From IMG/VR virus record IMGVR_UViG_3300030098_004420, positions 1 through 64,000 of that record: a stretch of 64,000 nt of DNA; one strand, 5' to 3'. The DNA is from a virus. How positions within the stretch are numbered: the first letter of the stretch is position 1; each line of letters begins with the position of its first letter. A program made the translations under genes and the position numbers. The notes under the pieces were generated by a model. It did no database searches. It had not been told where the DNA came from and saw nothing but the letters and a program-made list of their open reading frames with translations. This document shows, piece by piece, positions 24,516 through 32,383 of this stretch.

Positions 24516-25192
24516 TGTTTAATCATGTTGATGTGAATCTCCCTAAATTATCAAGGGAGACTGTAGATGGAGTTCGTTATTATTCTGTTCCAGATGAAGA
24601 TGAGTTACTTAAGTTAGTTTCTATTACTTCTGTTACTAGTCATTTTAATAAAGAAATCTTTGTTAATTGGCGAAAGAAGGTAGGTAATGAAGAAGCAGAT
24701 CGTATTACTAAGGCAGCAACTGGACGTGGTACTGATATGCATACTCTTACTGAGCATTACTTAAAGAATGAAAATTTGCCTGAAGTTCGTCCCATATCTG
24801 ATTTTTTATTCAAAATAGCAAAGGGACATCTTAATAAAATAGACAATATTCATGCTCTGGAAGGTTCCCTATATAGTAAAGAATTAGGTATTGCTGGAAC
24901 TGTTGATTGTATTGCTGAATATGATGGCGAGTTAGCGATAATAGATTTTAAAACATCAAAAAAACCTAAACCAAGAAATTGGGTAGAACATTATTTTGTT
25001 CAGTGTATGGCATACGGATGTATGTTGTATGAATTAACGGGAATATCCGTCAAAAAATTAGTAATTATCATGGCTTGTGAAAATGGAGAATGTGTCATCT
25101 ATGAAGAAAGAGACAAAGAAAAGTACATCAAACTTCTCAGCAAATACATTAGAAAGTTTGTTAAAGATAAATTGGAACTCTATGGAACCTAG
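24515..25192 (+). CDS. PD-(D/E)XK nuclease (RecB/MGME1-like)
   Basis: A 225-residue nuclease. The catalytic core is GIAGTVDCIAEYDGELAIIDFKTSKK, with the Asp of GTVD, the Asp of IIDFKT and its Lys forming the D...DxK active site; the downstream HYFVQCMAYGCML helix is the QxxxY motif IV of RecB/MGME1-type exonucleases. Upstream GRGTDMHTLTEHYL contributes a His/Glu motif. It probably works on single-stranded DNA ends in replication or recombination. It overlaps gp33 by 11 bp. Confidence 0.88.
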   Translation: MFNHVDVNLPKLSRETVDGVRYYSVPDEDELLKLVSITSVTSHFNKEIFVNWRKKVGNEEADRITKAATGRGTDMHTLTEHYLKNENLPEVRPISDFLFKIAKGHLNKIDNIHALEGSLYSKELGIAGTVDCIAEYDGELAIIDFKTSKKPKPRNWVEHYFVQCMAYGCMLYELTGISVKKLVIIMACENGECVIYEERDKEKYIKLLSKYIRKFVKDKLELYGT

Positions 25193-25442
25193 TAAAGAAC
25201 TCGAAAAAGCTATAGAGGATAAATTTTTAACTCCTTCTAAATTTGCTATAGAAATTGAAAAAATTGTAGCAGAAGAAGGATTTAATTATATTGATGCAAT
25301 ATTATACTATTGTGAATCTAATAGTTTAGAAATAGAATCAATTACAAAATTGATTTCAAAACCACTTAAAGAAAGACTTAAATGGGATGCCATTCGTCTT
25401 AACTTTATGAAAAAAACATCTAGAGCAAAATTACCATTATAA
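25182..25442 (+). CDS. gp33: gp33-like late transcription co-activator
   Basis: An 86-residue protein. I chose ATG 25182 (MEPSKELEKAI); the longer open frame from 25077 lies inside the nuclease gene. The sequence TPSKFAIEIEKIVAEEGFNYIDAILYYCESNSLEIESITKLIS matches the small gp33 pattern of T4-like cyanophages, which links RNA polymerase with the sliding clamp at late promoters. Gene order gp33...gp59...gp32 supports this and mirrors T4. The many TATAAATA/CTAAATA boxes here are the expected targets. No gp55 sigma factor is in the window. Confidence 0.7.
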   Translation: MEPSKELEKAIEDKFLTPSKFAIEIEKIVAEEGFNYIDAILYYCESNSLEIESITKLISKPLKERLKWDAIRLNFMKKTSRAKLPL

Positions 25443-26074
25443 TGGAAAAACTTGAGGGATTAACGTTTCTTGAACCTTTTCCTCATTTAATTATAAACAA
25501 TTTTTATAATGATGAAGAACTTGAGTTAATTTGGGAAGAACTTAAATTCTATACTAAACCAGGTAAATTTTTACCTGCTAAGGACTATGGTGGTATAGAA
25601 GGATATACTGATTCAAAGGCATTATGTTTAGATCATCTTTATATTACTGGAGATCCTAATTATCGGCCAATATCCAATATTCTTACTGTTAATAGAAAAG
25701 TATTTGATGATTCTGTTCTTCAATCATTTTCAGACATACATGATTGTTGTGGGTTAGCATCACTATCAAATTATGATATTACAAAGGTAAGGTATTATCA
25801 TAATGGTGATTATTATGATCCACATATCGATAAAAGTATTCAATTTTTAGCATTTTCTTATTTTTATAAAGAACCTAAGAGATTTACTGGTGGAGAGTTA
25901 ATATTCCCAAAATATGATTTTGAGTTGACATGTGAAAATAATTCACTTATAATGTTTCCAGGTTGGGTAGAGCACGGAGTAAAAAAAGTAAATATGGAAG
26001 ACTCTAATTATTATGAAGGCTATGGTAGATATGCTATCACTAGTTTTTTTGGAAGTAAACATATTAAAAAATGA
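25442..26074 (+). CDS. 2-oxoglutarate/Fe(II) oxygenase (prolyl-hydroxylase type)
   Basis: A 210-residue protein with clear motifs: His128 and Asp130 in YYDPHIDKS, TGGELIFP, distal His178 in WVEHGV, and Arg196 in YGRYAIT. The N-terminus (LEPFPHLIINNFYNDEELELIWEEL) is typical of small phage prolyl-4-hydroxylase-like proteins. It is inserted between gp33 and gp59, which are neighbours in T4, and is joined to gp33 by TAATG and to gp59 by ATGA. It is therefore probably expressed with replication genes. Confidence 0.9.
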   Translation: MEKLEGLTFLEPFPHLIINNFYNDEELELIWEELKFYTKPGKFLPAKDYGGIEGYTDSKALCLDHLYITGDPNYRPISNILTVNRKVFDDSVLQSFSDIHDCCGLASLSNYDITKVRYYHNGDYYDPHIDKSIQFLAFSYFYKEPKRFTGGELIFPKYDFELTCENNSLIMFPGWVEHGVKKVNMEDSNYYEGYGRYAITSFFGSKHIKK

Positions 26075-26673
26075 AAGTGACTCCATTTGAGACCTACCGA
26101 ACTTATCTCTCAATGAAAAGTCATTTTACTAACCCTAAGTATGACTTTTTTAAGTATGGGGGTAAGTCTCGTGCAACCATGACATCCTTTAATAAAAGAA
26201 AGGATAAGTATTGGTTTGAAAAAACATCTAGAAAATATTCCGATCAACAAGTATTGGATTTTTTATTATCAAATTTTGTAAATGCTGACACCCCACAAAA
26301 CTTATGGATAGGAGAGATAATCAACTCTGGCGAAAGAACTTACGCAGAGTGGATGAGACGCAAACAGAGTATGACTTATATTTTCAAGGAGCAGTCCGAG
26401 AAATTACTCTTGGAGAGCGACTTAGAAAAGTTGTTCAGATGCTCGAAGGGACATCCAATTATTCTAAAAAAATATTTGGGTGGAGAGGTATCGCTAGAAA
26501 CGCTTATCATACTGGAAAAAGTTTTTTCTTTCGTAAAGGACTTTGATAAAAAACTTACAGATCCTGTATGGGAAACCGTAAGTCTTAAAATTAAAAAATA
26601 TATTCCCTTCATAAATATAAATGTATACAACTACAAAAAGATCCTAAAGGAGGTTATTAGTAATGGCTCTTGA
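26071..26673 (+). CDS. gp59: gp59-like helicase loader
   Basis: A 200-residue protein resembling T4 gp59, which loads the gp41 helicase onto gp32-coated forks. Visible agreement with T4: a YxxYLxxKxHFxNPKYDxxKYGG opening, KRKDKYWFEKTSRKY, and LWIGEI in the first half; then the VSLETLIILEKVFSFV and DPVWETVSLKIKKY pattern of the C-terminal domain. Its position just before gp32 supports the call. It is joined to the upstream oxygenase by ATGA and overlaps the next small gene by 11 bp. Confidence 0.87.
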   Translation: MKVTPFETYRTYLSMKSHFTNPKYDFFKYGGKSRATMTSFNKRKDKYWFEKTSRKYSDQQVLDFLLSNFVNADTPQNLWIGEIINSGERTYAEWMRRKQSMTYIFKEQSEKLLLESDLEKLFRCSKGHPIILKKYLGGEVSLETLIILEKVFSFVKDFDKKLTDPVWETVSLKIKKYIPFININVYNYKKILKEVISNGS

Positions 26674-26866
26674 GAATGCAGAAGTGCTTAAGAACTTACA
26701 AACTCAATTAACACAAGTTCAAGAACAACTTGAGGTTGGTCGTGCAACGGCTTTAAGACTTCAAGGTGCAATTGATGTTCTTACACAAATTGAAAGTAGC
26801 AAAGTTGAAGATGAAGCACCAGTTGATGGTGGTGAAGAAGAAGCTGAAACTACGGAGGGTGAATGA
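26663..26866 (+). CDS. Small acidic coiled-coil protein, function unknown
   Basis: A 67-residue protein: one long helix with heptad Leu/Val (NLQTQLTQVQEQLEVGRATALRLQGAIDVL) and a very acidic tail (GGEEEAETTEGE). It has a perfect Shine-Dalgarno (AAAGGAGG) inside the gp59 end. It could be a small scaffold or adaptor; no function can be given. It joins the DUF1825 gene by ATGA. Confidence 0.65.
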   Translation: MALENAEVLKNLQTQLTQVQEQLEVGRATALRLQGAIDVLTQIESSKVEDEAPVDGGEEEAETTEGE

Positions 26867-27195
26867 GTAATTTTTTCGAGTCCGAAATAATTCGGAACGA
26901 ATTAAAAGAAATCAATAAGTTACAAGAAAGTGTTTACGGTAGCATGTTAACCTTTGGTGACATGGAACGTGAAGATCAACTTGAACATATTGATATGTTG
27001 AGTACTCTTTTAGATAAACAAAGAGTTATGTACACTCGATTGTCTCTATCAGATGATCCACAAGCTCATGCTTTAAAAGAACAATTAGAAAAGTCAGTTC
27101 AATTAATGGGTTTCCCTGAAGGAACTGATATTTCTGTTTTATTTAATGGTATGAATAACACTATTGATAAACTCAAACAAGTCGTTGACTATTGA
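26863..27195 (+). CDS. DUF1825 family protein
   Basis: A 110-residue protein matching the cyanobacterial DUF1825 pattern: FFESEIIRNELKEINKLQE...GDMEREDQLEHIDMLSTLLDKQRVMYTRLSLSDDPQA, with a helical C-terminus. DUF1825 is a cyanobacterial family also carried by cyanophages, so this gene is probably of host origin. It lies between gp59 and gp32; the promoter of gp32 begins within its last codons. Confidence 0.8.
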   Translation: MSNFFESEIIRNELKEINKLQESVYGSMLTFGDMEREDQLEHIDMLSTLLDKQRVMYTRLSLSDDPQAHALKEQLEKSVQLMGFPEGTDISVLFNGMNNTIDKLKQVVDY

Positions 27196-27213
27196 GAGTT
27201 TCTTTGTTATAAT
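27185..27213 (+). promoter_or_regulatory. sigma70-type promoter of gp32
   Basis: TTGACT (27185-27190), 17-bp spacer, TATAAT (27208-27213), overlapping the DUF1825 stop codon. The start would be near 27220, giving a leader of about 36 nt. Confidence 0.7.
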
Positions 27214-27219
27214 AAAACC

Positions 27220-27245
27220 AAATCCAATTAAATCCAAATTAATCC
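27220..27245 (+). promoter_or_regulatory. Repeated AAATCCAA leader of gp32, possible autoregulatory site
   Basis: The leader carries AAATCCAATT (27220-27229), AAATCCAAATT (27230-27240) and AATCC (27241-27245) in tandem, just before the Shine-Dalgarno (GAGGT). It is AT-rich and unstructured. T4 gp32 represses its own mRNA by cooperative binding to an unstructured leader, so this may be the equivalent operator. Confidence 0.4.
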
Positions 27246-27255
27246 GAGGTAATCT

Positions 27256-28149
27256 ATGTCGTTTGCTAATCTTAAAAAGCAATCAAAACTAGGCTCTCTT
27301 ACACAAAAACTTGTGAAAGAAGTCGAAAAAATGAATAACAATGGTGGTCAAGGTGATGACCGTCTTTGGAAATTAGAATGTGATAAATCAGGTAATGGTT
27401 ATGCCGTTATCCGTTTTCTTCCTGCACCAGATGGTGAAGATTTACCATTTGTAAAACTATACTCCCATGCCTTCCAAGGTCCTGGTGGTTGGTACATCGA
27501 AAACTCTCTAACCACTCTTGGTCAGAAAGATCCAGTTTCTGAGTACAATACTACTCTATGGAACAATGGAACCGATGCAGGTAAAGAGACCGCACGTAAG
27601 CAGAAGCGTAAACTTACATACATTAGTAACATCTATGTTGTAAAGGATCCTGCTAATCCTGAGAACGAAGGTAAAGTATTTCTATACAAGTATGGAAAGA
27701 AAATCTTTGACAAACTAACTGCAGCAATGCAACCTGAGTTTGAAGATGAGGAAGCAATTGATCCATTTGATTTCTGGCAAGGTGCTAACTTCAAATTGAA
27801 GGCAAAGAACGTTGCTGGTTATCGTAACTATGACTCTTCTGAGTTCACTGCTGTTACTCCATTATTGGATGACGATGATGCACTAGAAGGACTCTGGAAG
27901 AAAGAAAACTCTCTTGCAGAACTTGTTGCTAATGATCAGTTTAAGTCATATGATGAACTTAAGACTCGTCTAAGTTATGTTCTTGGTAACAAGAAAGTCA
28001 CTCAAGATGTAGAGACTATTGATGAAGATAATGATAGAGGTGAAGCAGAACAGTTAGTAACTGCTGCTGTTACATCAACACCTACTCCGTCTAGCACGGA
28101 TGACGATGATGAAGCACTTTCGTATTTTGCGAAACTCGCTGCTGAATAA
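27256..28149 (+). CDS. gp32: gp32 single-stranded DNA-binding protein
   Basis: A 297-residue gp32 homologue, which coats single-stranded DNA in replication, recombination and repair. The N-terminal basic segment (MSFANLKKQSKLGSLTQKLV) corresponds to the cooperativity domain; the OB-fold core has DRLWKLECDKSGNGYAVIRFLPAP, and the acidic C-terminus (DEDNDRG...STDDDDEALSYFAKLA) is the protein-interaction tail. The T4 zinc-binding His/Cys cluster is absent: only one Cys is present. It has its own promoter and a strong terminator. Confidence 0.96.
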   Translation: MSFANLKKQSKLGSLTQKLVKEVEKMNNNGGQGDDRLWKLECDKSGNGYAVIRFLPAPDGEDLPFVKLYSHAFQGPGGWYIENSLTTLGQKDPVSEYNTTLWNNGTDAGKETARKQKRKLTYISNIYVVKDPANPENEGKVFLYKYGKKIFDKLTAAMQPEFEDEEAIDPFDFWQGANFKLKAKNVAGYRNYDSSEFTAVTPLLDDDDALEGLWKKENSLAELVANDQFKSYDELKTRLSYVLGNKKVTQDVETIDEDNDRGEAEQLVTAAVTSTPTPSSTDDDDEALSYFAKLAAE

Positions 28150-28155
28150 CACAAG

Positions 28156-28180
28156 AAAGGGGTCTTACGACCCCTTTTTT
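28156..28180. terminator. Bidirectional terminator between gp32 and gp53
   Basis: A 9-bp perfect stem AAAGGGGTC/GACCCCTTT with a TTAC loop, then six T on the + strand. On the minus strand the other side is also T-rich (TTTCTTG). It separates the convergent gp32 and gp53 genes. Confidence 0.9.
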
Positions 28181-28859
28181 AATATGGCATTGTAATATTA
28201 GTATTCTCTGTTTGTATTAGGTCATCATCCACATATTCAGATGATCTGCCATATACCATTACATCCCTAAAGTCATTTAAGAATTGTCCTAGATATTCAT
28301 TTTTTAGCAAATATATTTGTCTTTTTTTATCATTTAAAAGAAGTTCATGGGTATAGTTTGAAATACCTGATCGAACATTAGATCCACTCTTAGTAACATA
28401 TCCAGTAACAGCAGCTGAATTATCAGGATCATAAAATTTAACTGTGAAATCAGAGTTAACTCTTTGACCTTTTGGTAAAATTAATTTACCTTTACTATCT
28501 TTAATTTCTTTTGTTTCATAGTAACGTATTTGATTTAAATCATTTCCATATTTATCAAGTGCGAAGTCATATATATCTCTATTAGAAAGTGGCCAATCAT
28601 TTCTAACATTTATTATATTAGCAGTAGTTAAAACAACCCAGTCCAATTCTGCACTACCATACATTTGTTCTGCTACAGTTTCAGGACGATATTCATCAGG
28701 TATTTCATATTTGTCAAAAACAGTAAATATATTTTGTAGATCATCTCTTACTTTAGATCTACGAAATATATTTTTTACTTCAATATAATCCAAAGAGGAA
28801 TTTTTGGAAGGTAAGAATGATTGGTAAAGTAAGTTTGGTAGTTCTCTGAAATATCCCAT
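28179..28859 (-). CDS. gp53: gp53 baseplate wedge protein
   Basis: A 226-residue protein resembling T4 gp53, a baseplate wedge component. The diagnostic stretch is YRPETVAEQMYGSAELDWVVLTTANIINVRNDWPLSNRDIYDF, which follows the LysM-like core of gp53; the C-terminus (LLNDKKRQIYLLKNEYLGQFLNDFRDVM) also agrees. It is the last gene of a four-gene minus-strand operon (gp4, unknown, gp48, gp53) whose order and strand are typical of cyanomyoviruses. It ends at the shared terminator. Confidence 0.9.
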   Translation of the reverse strand: MGYFRELPNLLYQSFLPSKNSSLDYIEVKNIFRRSKVRDDLQNIFTVFDKYEIPDEYRPETVAEQMYGSAELDWVVLTTANIINVRNDWPLSNRDIYDFALDKYGNDLNQIRYYETKEIKDSKGKLILPKGQRVNSDFTVKFYDPDNSAAVTGYVTKSGSNVRSGISNYTHELLLNDKKRQIYLLKNEYLGQFLNDFRDVMVYGRSSEYVDDDLIQTENTNITMPY

Positions 28860-28860
28860 T

Positions 28861-30162
28861 TTAATATCCTACTGTGTTGTCTGCATCATATCCATATTTG
28901 TCAAAGTAATCAATATCATAGATTGGTTCAAGTTCTTTAAAGGTTAAATCCATAATCATAGAAATTGGTTCTTTATTTTCATATGTTGCATATACTCCTT
29001 CTGCAGTATAATTAACAGATATATCTGTTAAGAAGCATTGTTTAAATTTATGTAAGAATGGATGATCCTTTCTTCCTGATTTATATCTTAATTCAAATAC
29101 ATTAGGTGTTTTTAAAAATAATGACGAACCACCAGCATTTACTTTGGGTGCCATATTCATTTTAAAAGTTCTCACAATTAATTTTATTTGTTCTGCTTCT
29201 TTTTCACTTCTAGGAGTCATTTTGAATGAGAATCTGAAGTTTCTTAGTGTAGGACCATTGAACAATAACTCCATATTTGGGTTAAATATTGTTCCGTCTT
29301 GTCTAGATAATATTTGATTTACAGTTACATTACCACCTAATGCATTAACTGCACTTGCTGCTAATTTCTTAGTAATTAGACCTCTTACATCATTACCTAC
29401 TCCAGAATCAGTTATCATGTTTTTTATAACTTTTTGTCCTTCAGCTATAGCATTCCCCATACGAGTCTCATCTCCTTCAGGAGCCGTAGCAAGTGCCGTA
29501 CCTACATTTTCCATTAGACCTGTTGCTCCACCCACTGCAGCACCAACAATACTGTTCATTTTAGAATCACCAGCACTTACTGCATTTCCATCTTGAATGT
29601 TTGCTGGTATCTGTAATAATACAGTTCCTTTATTTACTAATGATTTGGTTGATACACCTTTAGGAAGTTTATTTCTATTGATAGTATTTCTTCTATTACC
29701 TGGTAAAGAAACAAGAGATCCACCAGATTTTTCACCTATAGATGAATATTCTACAATATCAACTTGTAGATAATCTGTACTTTCCGTCATTGCTTCTAAC
29801 GGATATCTTAATATACCACCCCTTGTTCTTATAGGTGCAACATTATTATTTAAAAACTTAGATGTAACAGCAGTCTTTGTTTTAGTTTTTACAGTTTCAT
29901 CATCATCATTATTCTGACTAATTTCCTTTATAAGTTTCTGTCCATCTTTAGAAATTTTAGGATCTATTGAAAAAGATGTTTCTGCACTAAATCCAGTAAG
30001 ACCAGCTTTGAAGAGAGTTGGATCAAAGAAGTCTTTAACACCTTTCCAGAAACCTCCTCCATTAACTACTTCAGTATCTCCAATAAAATCTTCGGGAGCT
30101 ATACCAAATGCTGGATCATCATAATCTCGACCCCATTTATCAGTACCTTGGTTCTTAGCCAT
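28861..30162 (-). CDS. gp48: gp48 baseplate tail tube cap
   Basis: A 433-residue protein, longer than T4 gp48 (about 364). The C-terminal 160 residues carry the tube-like fold: FNPNMELLFNGPTLRNFRFSFKMTPRSEKEAEQIKLIVRTFK, FELRYKSGRKDHPFLHKFKQCFLTDISVNYTAEG, and ISMIMDLTFKELEPIYD. The middle (NSIVGAAVGGATGLMENVGTALA) is small-residue-rich and extra relative to T4. It caps the baseplate hub and starts the tail tube. It lies 2 bp from gp53 on the minus strand, with a CTAAATA box just upstream. Confidence 0.9.
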   Translation of the reverse strand: MAKNQGTDKWGRDYDDPAFGIAPEDFIGDTEVVNGGGFWKGVKDFFDPTLFKAGLTGFSAETSFSIDPKISKDGQKLIKEISQNNDDDETVKTKTKTAVTSKFLNNNVAPIRTRGGILRYPLEAMTESTDYLQVDIVEYSSIGEKSGGSLVSLPGNRRNTINRNKLPKGVSTKSLVNKGTVLLQIPANIQDGNAVSAGDSKMNSIVGAAVGGATGLMENVGTALATAPEGDETRMGNAIAEGQKVIKNMITDSGVGNDVRGLITKKLAASAVNALGGNVTVNQILSRQDGTIFNPNMELLFNGPTLRNFRFSFKMTPRSEKEAEQIKLIVRTFKMNMAPKVNAGGSSLFLKTPNVFELRYKSGRKDHPFLHKFKQCFLTDISVNYTAEGVYATYENKEPISMIMDLTFKELEPIYDIDYFDKYGYDADNTVGY

Positions 30163-30184
30163 TATTGATATACTTCATTAATTA

Positions 30185-30535
30185 TTAGTTATTTAGACGC
30201 ATCTTCGCATAAGGTATTCCACGTAACGATTGTATCTCTTCATTCGATACAATATGCAGTTGTCCTATTACCTCATCCCATGTATATTGTCTGAATCCAC
30301 CCCAATGAAAATTAATACCTCTAAAACCCCATTGAAAAATATCAGTGACTGCTACTAAAGGAAATTCATCATATTCTATATCAGGTGTTTTAGGTTGATA
30401 AACAAAAGTATAATACTTACCAGCCTCTGGAACTAATTCTGTTTCTGATAATATCTCTAGGATTTCAAGCATCCTATCATCAGGACTTACTGCACTAAGT
30501 ATTTCTTGTTTTGCATCATCGATTCTATCTGCCAT
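30185..30535 (-). CDS. Protein of baseplate operon, function unknown
   Basis: A 116-residue protein: a helical N-terminus (DRIDDAKQEILSAVSPDDRMLEILEIL) followed by a beta-rich domain with aromatic clusters (YYTFVYQPKTP, IFQWGFRGINFHWGGFRQYTWDEV). It lies between gp4 and gp48, overlapping gp4 by one base. It is probably a virion or head/tail-joining component by position. No T4 counterpart is recognised. Confidence 0.7.
   Translation of the reverse strand: MADRIDDAKQEILSAVSPDDRMLEILEILSETELVPEAGKYYTFVYQPKTPDIEYDEFPLVAVTDIFQWGFRGINFHWGGFRQYTWDEVIGQLHIVSNEEIQSLRGIPYAKMRLNN
30190..30196 (-). promoter_or_regulatory. Late-promoter-like box CTAAATA (minus strand) for gp48
   Basis: Reading on the minus strand, CTAAATA lies in the last codons of the gene at 30185-30535, 27 bp before the gp48 ATG (30162). 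Confidence 0.45.
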
Positions 30536-30972
30536 TACTTGATACCTAGTTCGTTTTCTGTTAATACTTTAAATTCTACCATTCTATCTTTACAATATTC
30601 TGATGCTGCTTCCCATTTTGCTTGATTTTTTACATATTCGCATACTTCACGAATATATTTTTTAGATTTTATTTTTTGTACCTTTGGTTCTATACATTGT
30701 TTCTTTGGTTTGATTTCAATTACATATTTTTTAATTTGTCCAGTATTTTCTCGTACCTTAATATAGAAGTCTGGAAAGTACCTATGGTATCTATTATCTA
30801 TTGGTGACTTGTAAGGAATAAAGAATTCTTCACTTCCCCATTCTAAAATATTCTGATTACTATCACAATATTTCATAAACTTTAGTTCCCATAAAGAACG
30901 GTATATTATATTGGTATAATCCCCTTTATACTTCTTAGGAATGCTTGGTCTGAATTTTCCTTTATAAGCCAT
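30535..30972 (-). CDS. gp4: gp4 head completion protein
   Basis: A 145-residue protein closely following T4 gp4 (gp50): MAYKGKFRPSIPKKYKGDYTNIIYRSLWELKFMKYCD, then FPDFYIKV...YVIEIKPKKQ. The D...EIK arrangement is the PD-(D/E)XK nuclease fold; gp4 acts in finishing the packaged head before tail joining. It is the first gene of the minus-strand operon and has a CTAAATA promoter in the short divergent region. Confidence 0.93.
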   Translation of the reverse strand: MAYKGKFRPSIPKKYKGDYTNIIYRSLWELKFMKYCDSNQNILEWGSEEFFIPYKSPIDNRYHRYFPDFYIKVRENTGQIKKYVIEIKPKKQCIEPKVQKIKSKKYIREVCEYVKNQAKWEAASEYCKDRMVEFKVLTENELGIK

Positions 30973-30979
30973 CTAAATA
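30973..30979 (+). promoter_or_regulatory. Late-promoter-like box CTAAATA (plus strand)
   Basis: It lies 31 bp before the GTG of the tail-tube-like gene at 31011, directly beside the gp4 start codon, and faces right. Confidence 0.5.
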
Positions 30980-31002
30980 GAAATAATATAAGACTCGTAA
31001 GG

Positions 31003-31009
31003 TATTTAG
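31003..31009 (-). promoter_or_regulatory. Late-promoter-like box CTAAATA (minus strand) for gp4
   Basis: Read on the minus strand as CTAAATAC, ending 30 bp before the gp4 ATG at 30972. It is almost symmetric with the plus-strand box, so the two promoters are interlocked in 38 bp. Confidence 0.5.
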
Positions 31010-31010
31010 A

Positions 31011-31622
31011 GTGGCAAAGGGTATAGCACAAAGAATAACAATGCAGGATGTCAAGGAGAAACTTGGCAAACTGTCGTTGACGAATCAGTATCAGGTTCAT
31101 TTTTCAACTTTAAGTAAGACAATATCAGATTATCTCAAAAGGAGTAGGGGACTTATTGATATTGATAATTTTTTATCTAGAAATGTTGGAATTTTATGTT
31201 CTGATGCATCTTTACCTGCTAGTGCATTTGCAACGGGGGAAGTAAAGGATAATTTTATGGGTATTCCTCAAGAGTTTGCTCATACTAGATTATATACTGA
31301 TATTGATTTTACTTTTTATGTGGATGAAGATTATAAATCTTTAAGTATTTTTGAAGGATGGATGGATTATATTTCTAGTGGTGCAGATATTGATCCTGAA
31401 GAAAGGGCATTCTATAGAAGATTTAGGTATCCAGATGATTATAAAGTCAATACAATGACTATTACTAAATTTGAAAGAAAGATGAAAAGTAAGTTAATGT
31501 ATGAATTTAAAAATGCTTTTCCTAAATCTATTACATCTTTACCTGTTACTTATGGAGCAGCAGATTTATTAAAAGTTACAGTTAACTTTAACTATGATAG
31601 ATACGTTGTAAATAGAAGTTAA
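31011..31622 (+). CDS. Tail-tube-fold protein (gp19/gp54 type)
   Basis: A 203-residue protein with a GTG start (GTG-GCA, a recurrent start here). It has the order of motifs of contractile-tail tube proteins: YQVHFSTLSK, LCSDASLPASAFATGEVKDN, DIDFTFYVDEDYKSLSIFEGWMDYI, YRRFRYPDDYKVNTMTITKFER, and FPKSITSLPVTYGAADLLKVTVNFNYDRY. Because it sits beside gp48 and gp26 and apart from a sheath gene, the tube initiator gp54 is a likely role, but the main tube protein gp19 cannot be excluded from this window alone. Confidence 0.65.
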   Translation: MAKGIAQRITMQDVKEKLGKLSLTNQYQVHFSTLSKTISDYLKRSRGLIDIDNFLSRNVGILCSDASLPASAFATGEVKDNFMGIPQEFAHTRLYTDIDFTFYVDEDYKSLSIFEGWMDYISSGADIDPEERAFYRRFRYPDDYKVNTMTITKFERKMKSKLMYEFKNAFPKSITSLPVTYGAADLLKVTVNFNYDRYVVNRS

Positions 31623-31632
31623 AATTACCCCT

Positions 31633-31640
31633 ATAAATAA
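31633..31640 (+). promoter_or_regulatory. T4-type late promoter TATAAATA for gp26 operon
   Basis: A perfect TATAAATA, 23 bp upstream of the gp26 ATG at 31664. Confidence 0.65.
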
Positions 31641-31663
31641 AATTACTGAAGTGTGAAAACATT

Positions 31664-32383
31664 ATGCCATTACCAAAGATTAATACTCCAACTTATGAGT
31701 TGACTTTACCCTCTAATAATAAGAAAATTAAATATCGTCCCTTTCTCGTAAGGGAAGAGAAGATTCTTATTATGGCATTGGAGACTGAAAATAGTGAAGA
31801 TATATCAAATTCTGTTGTAGATATATTGTCTGAATGTATCCTTACAAAAGGAGTAGATGTTACTAAACTTGCTACTTTTGATATTGAATACTTATTCTTG
31901 AATGTTCGTTCAAAATCAGTTGGTGAAACTGTTGAAGTTAATATAGTTTGTCCTGATGATAATAAAACATCAGTTCAAATGGAAATTAATCTTGATAGTA
32001 TTAAAGTTCAAAAAACTAGAGGGCATAAGAATATTATTAAACTTGATGATCAATACTCTTTGAAACTTAAATATCCTTCTCTTGACGAATTTATTGGAAA
32101 TAATTTTGATACTAATGAAAGTAATATGGTTGATAAATCTCTTAATATGATTAGTTCATGTATTGAAATGGTTTATGATGAAGAGGAGAGTTGGGATGCT
32201 TCTGATTCAACTAAAGAAGAATTGGAAGAATTTGTAGAACAATTAAACAGTAAACAGTTTAAAGCAATTGAGAAATTTTTTGAAACAATGCCTAAACTTT
32301 CTCATAAAGTTAAAGTAACAAATCCAACCACTGAGGTGGAATCTGAAGTAGTGTTGGAGGGGTTGGCAAGTTTTTTCACTTAA
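31664..32383 (+). CDS. gp26: gp26-like baseplate hub assembly chaperone
   Basis: A 239-residue protein of the T4 gp26 hub assembly chaperone family: LPKINTPTYELTLPSNNKKIKYRPFLVREEKILIMALE at the N-terminus is diagnostic, with FDIEYLFLNVRSKSVGE and an acidic helical C-terminus. It ends SFFT with a TTTTTTC slippery heptamer three codons before the stop, followed by a strong stem-loop; a -1 shift would fuse it to the next ORF (298 residues in all). It lies just upstream of a tape-measure candidate, the place where other tailed phages keep their frameshifted tail chaperones. Confidence 0.88.
   Translation: MPLPKINTPTYELTLPSNNKKIKYRPFLVREEKILIMALETENSEDISNSVVDILSECILTKGVDVTKLATFDIEYLFLNVRSKSVGETVEVNIVCPDDNKTSVQMEINLDSIKVQKTRGHKNIIKLDDQYSLKLKYPSLDEFIGNNFDTNESNMVDKSLNMISSCIEMVYDEEESWDASDSTKEELEEFVEQLNSKQFKAIEKFFETMPKLSHKVKVTNPTTEVESEVVLEGLASFFT

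Noticed and set aside
25077-25181. N-terminal extension of the gp33 frame
   Set aside because: It lies wholly inside the nuclease gene and has no gp33-like sequence; ATG 25182 gives a typical small gp33.
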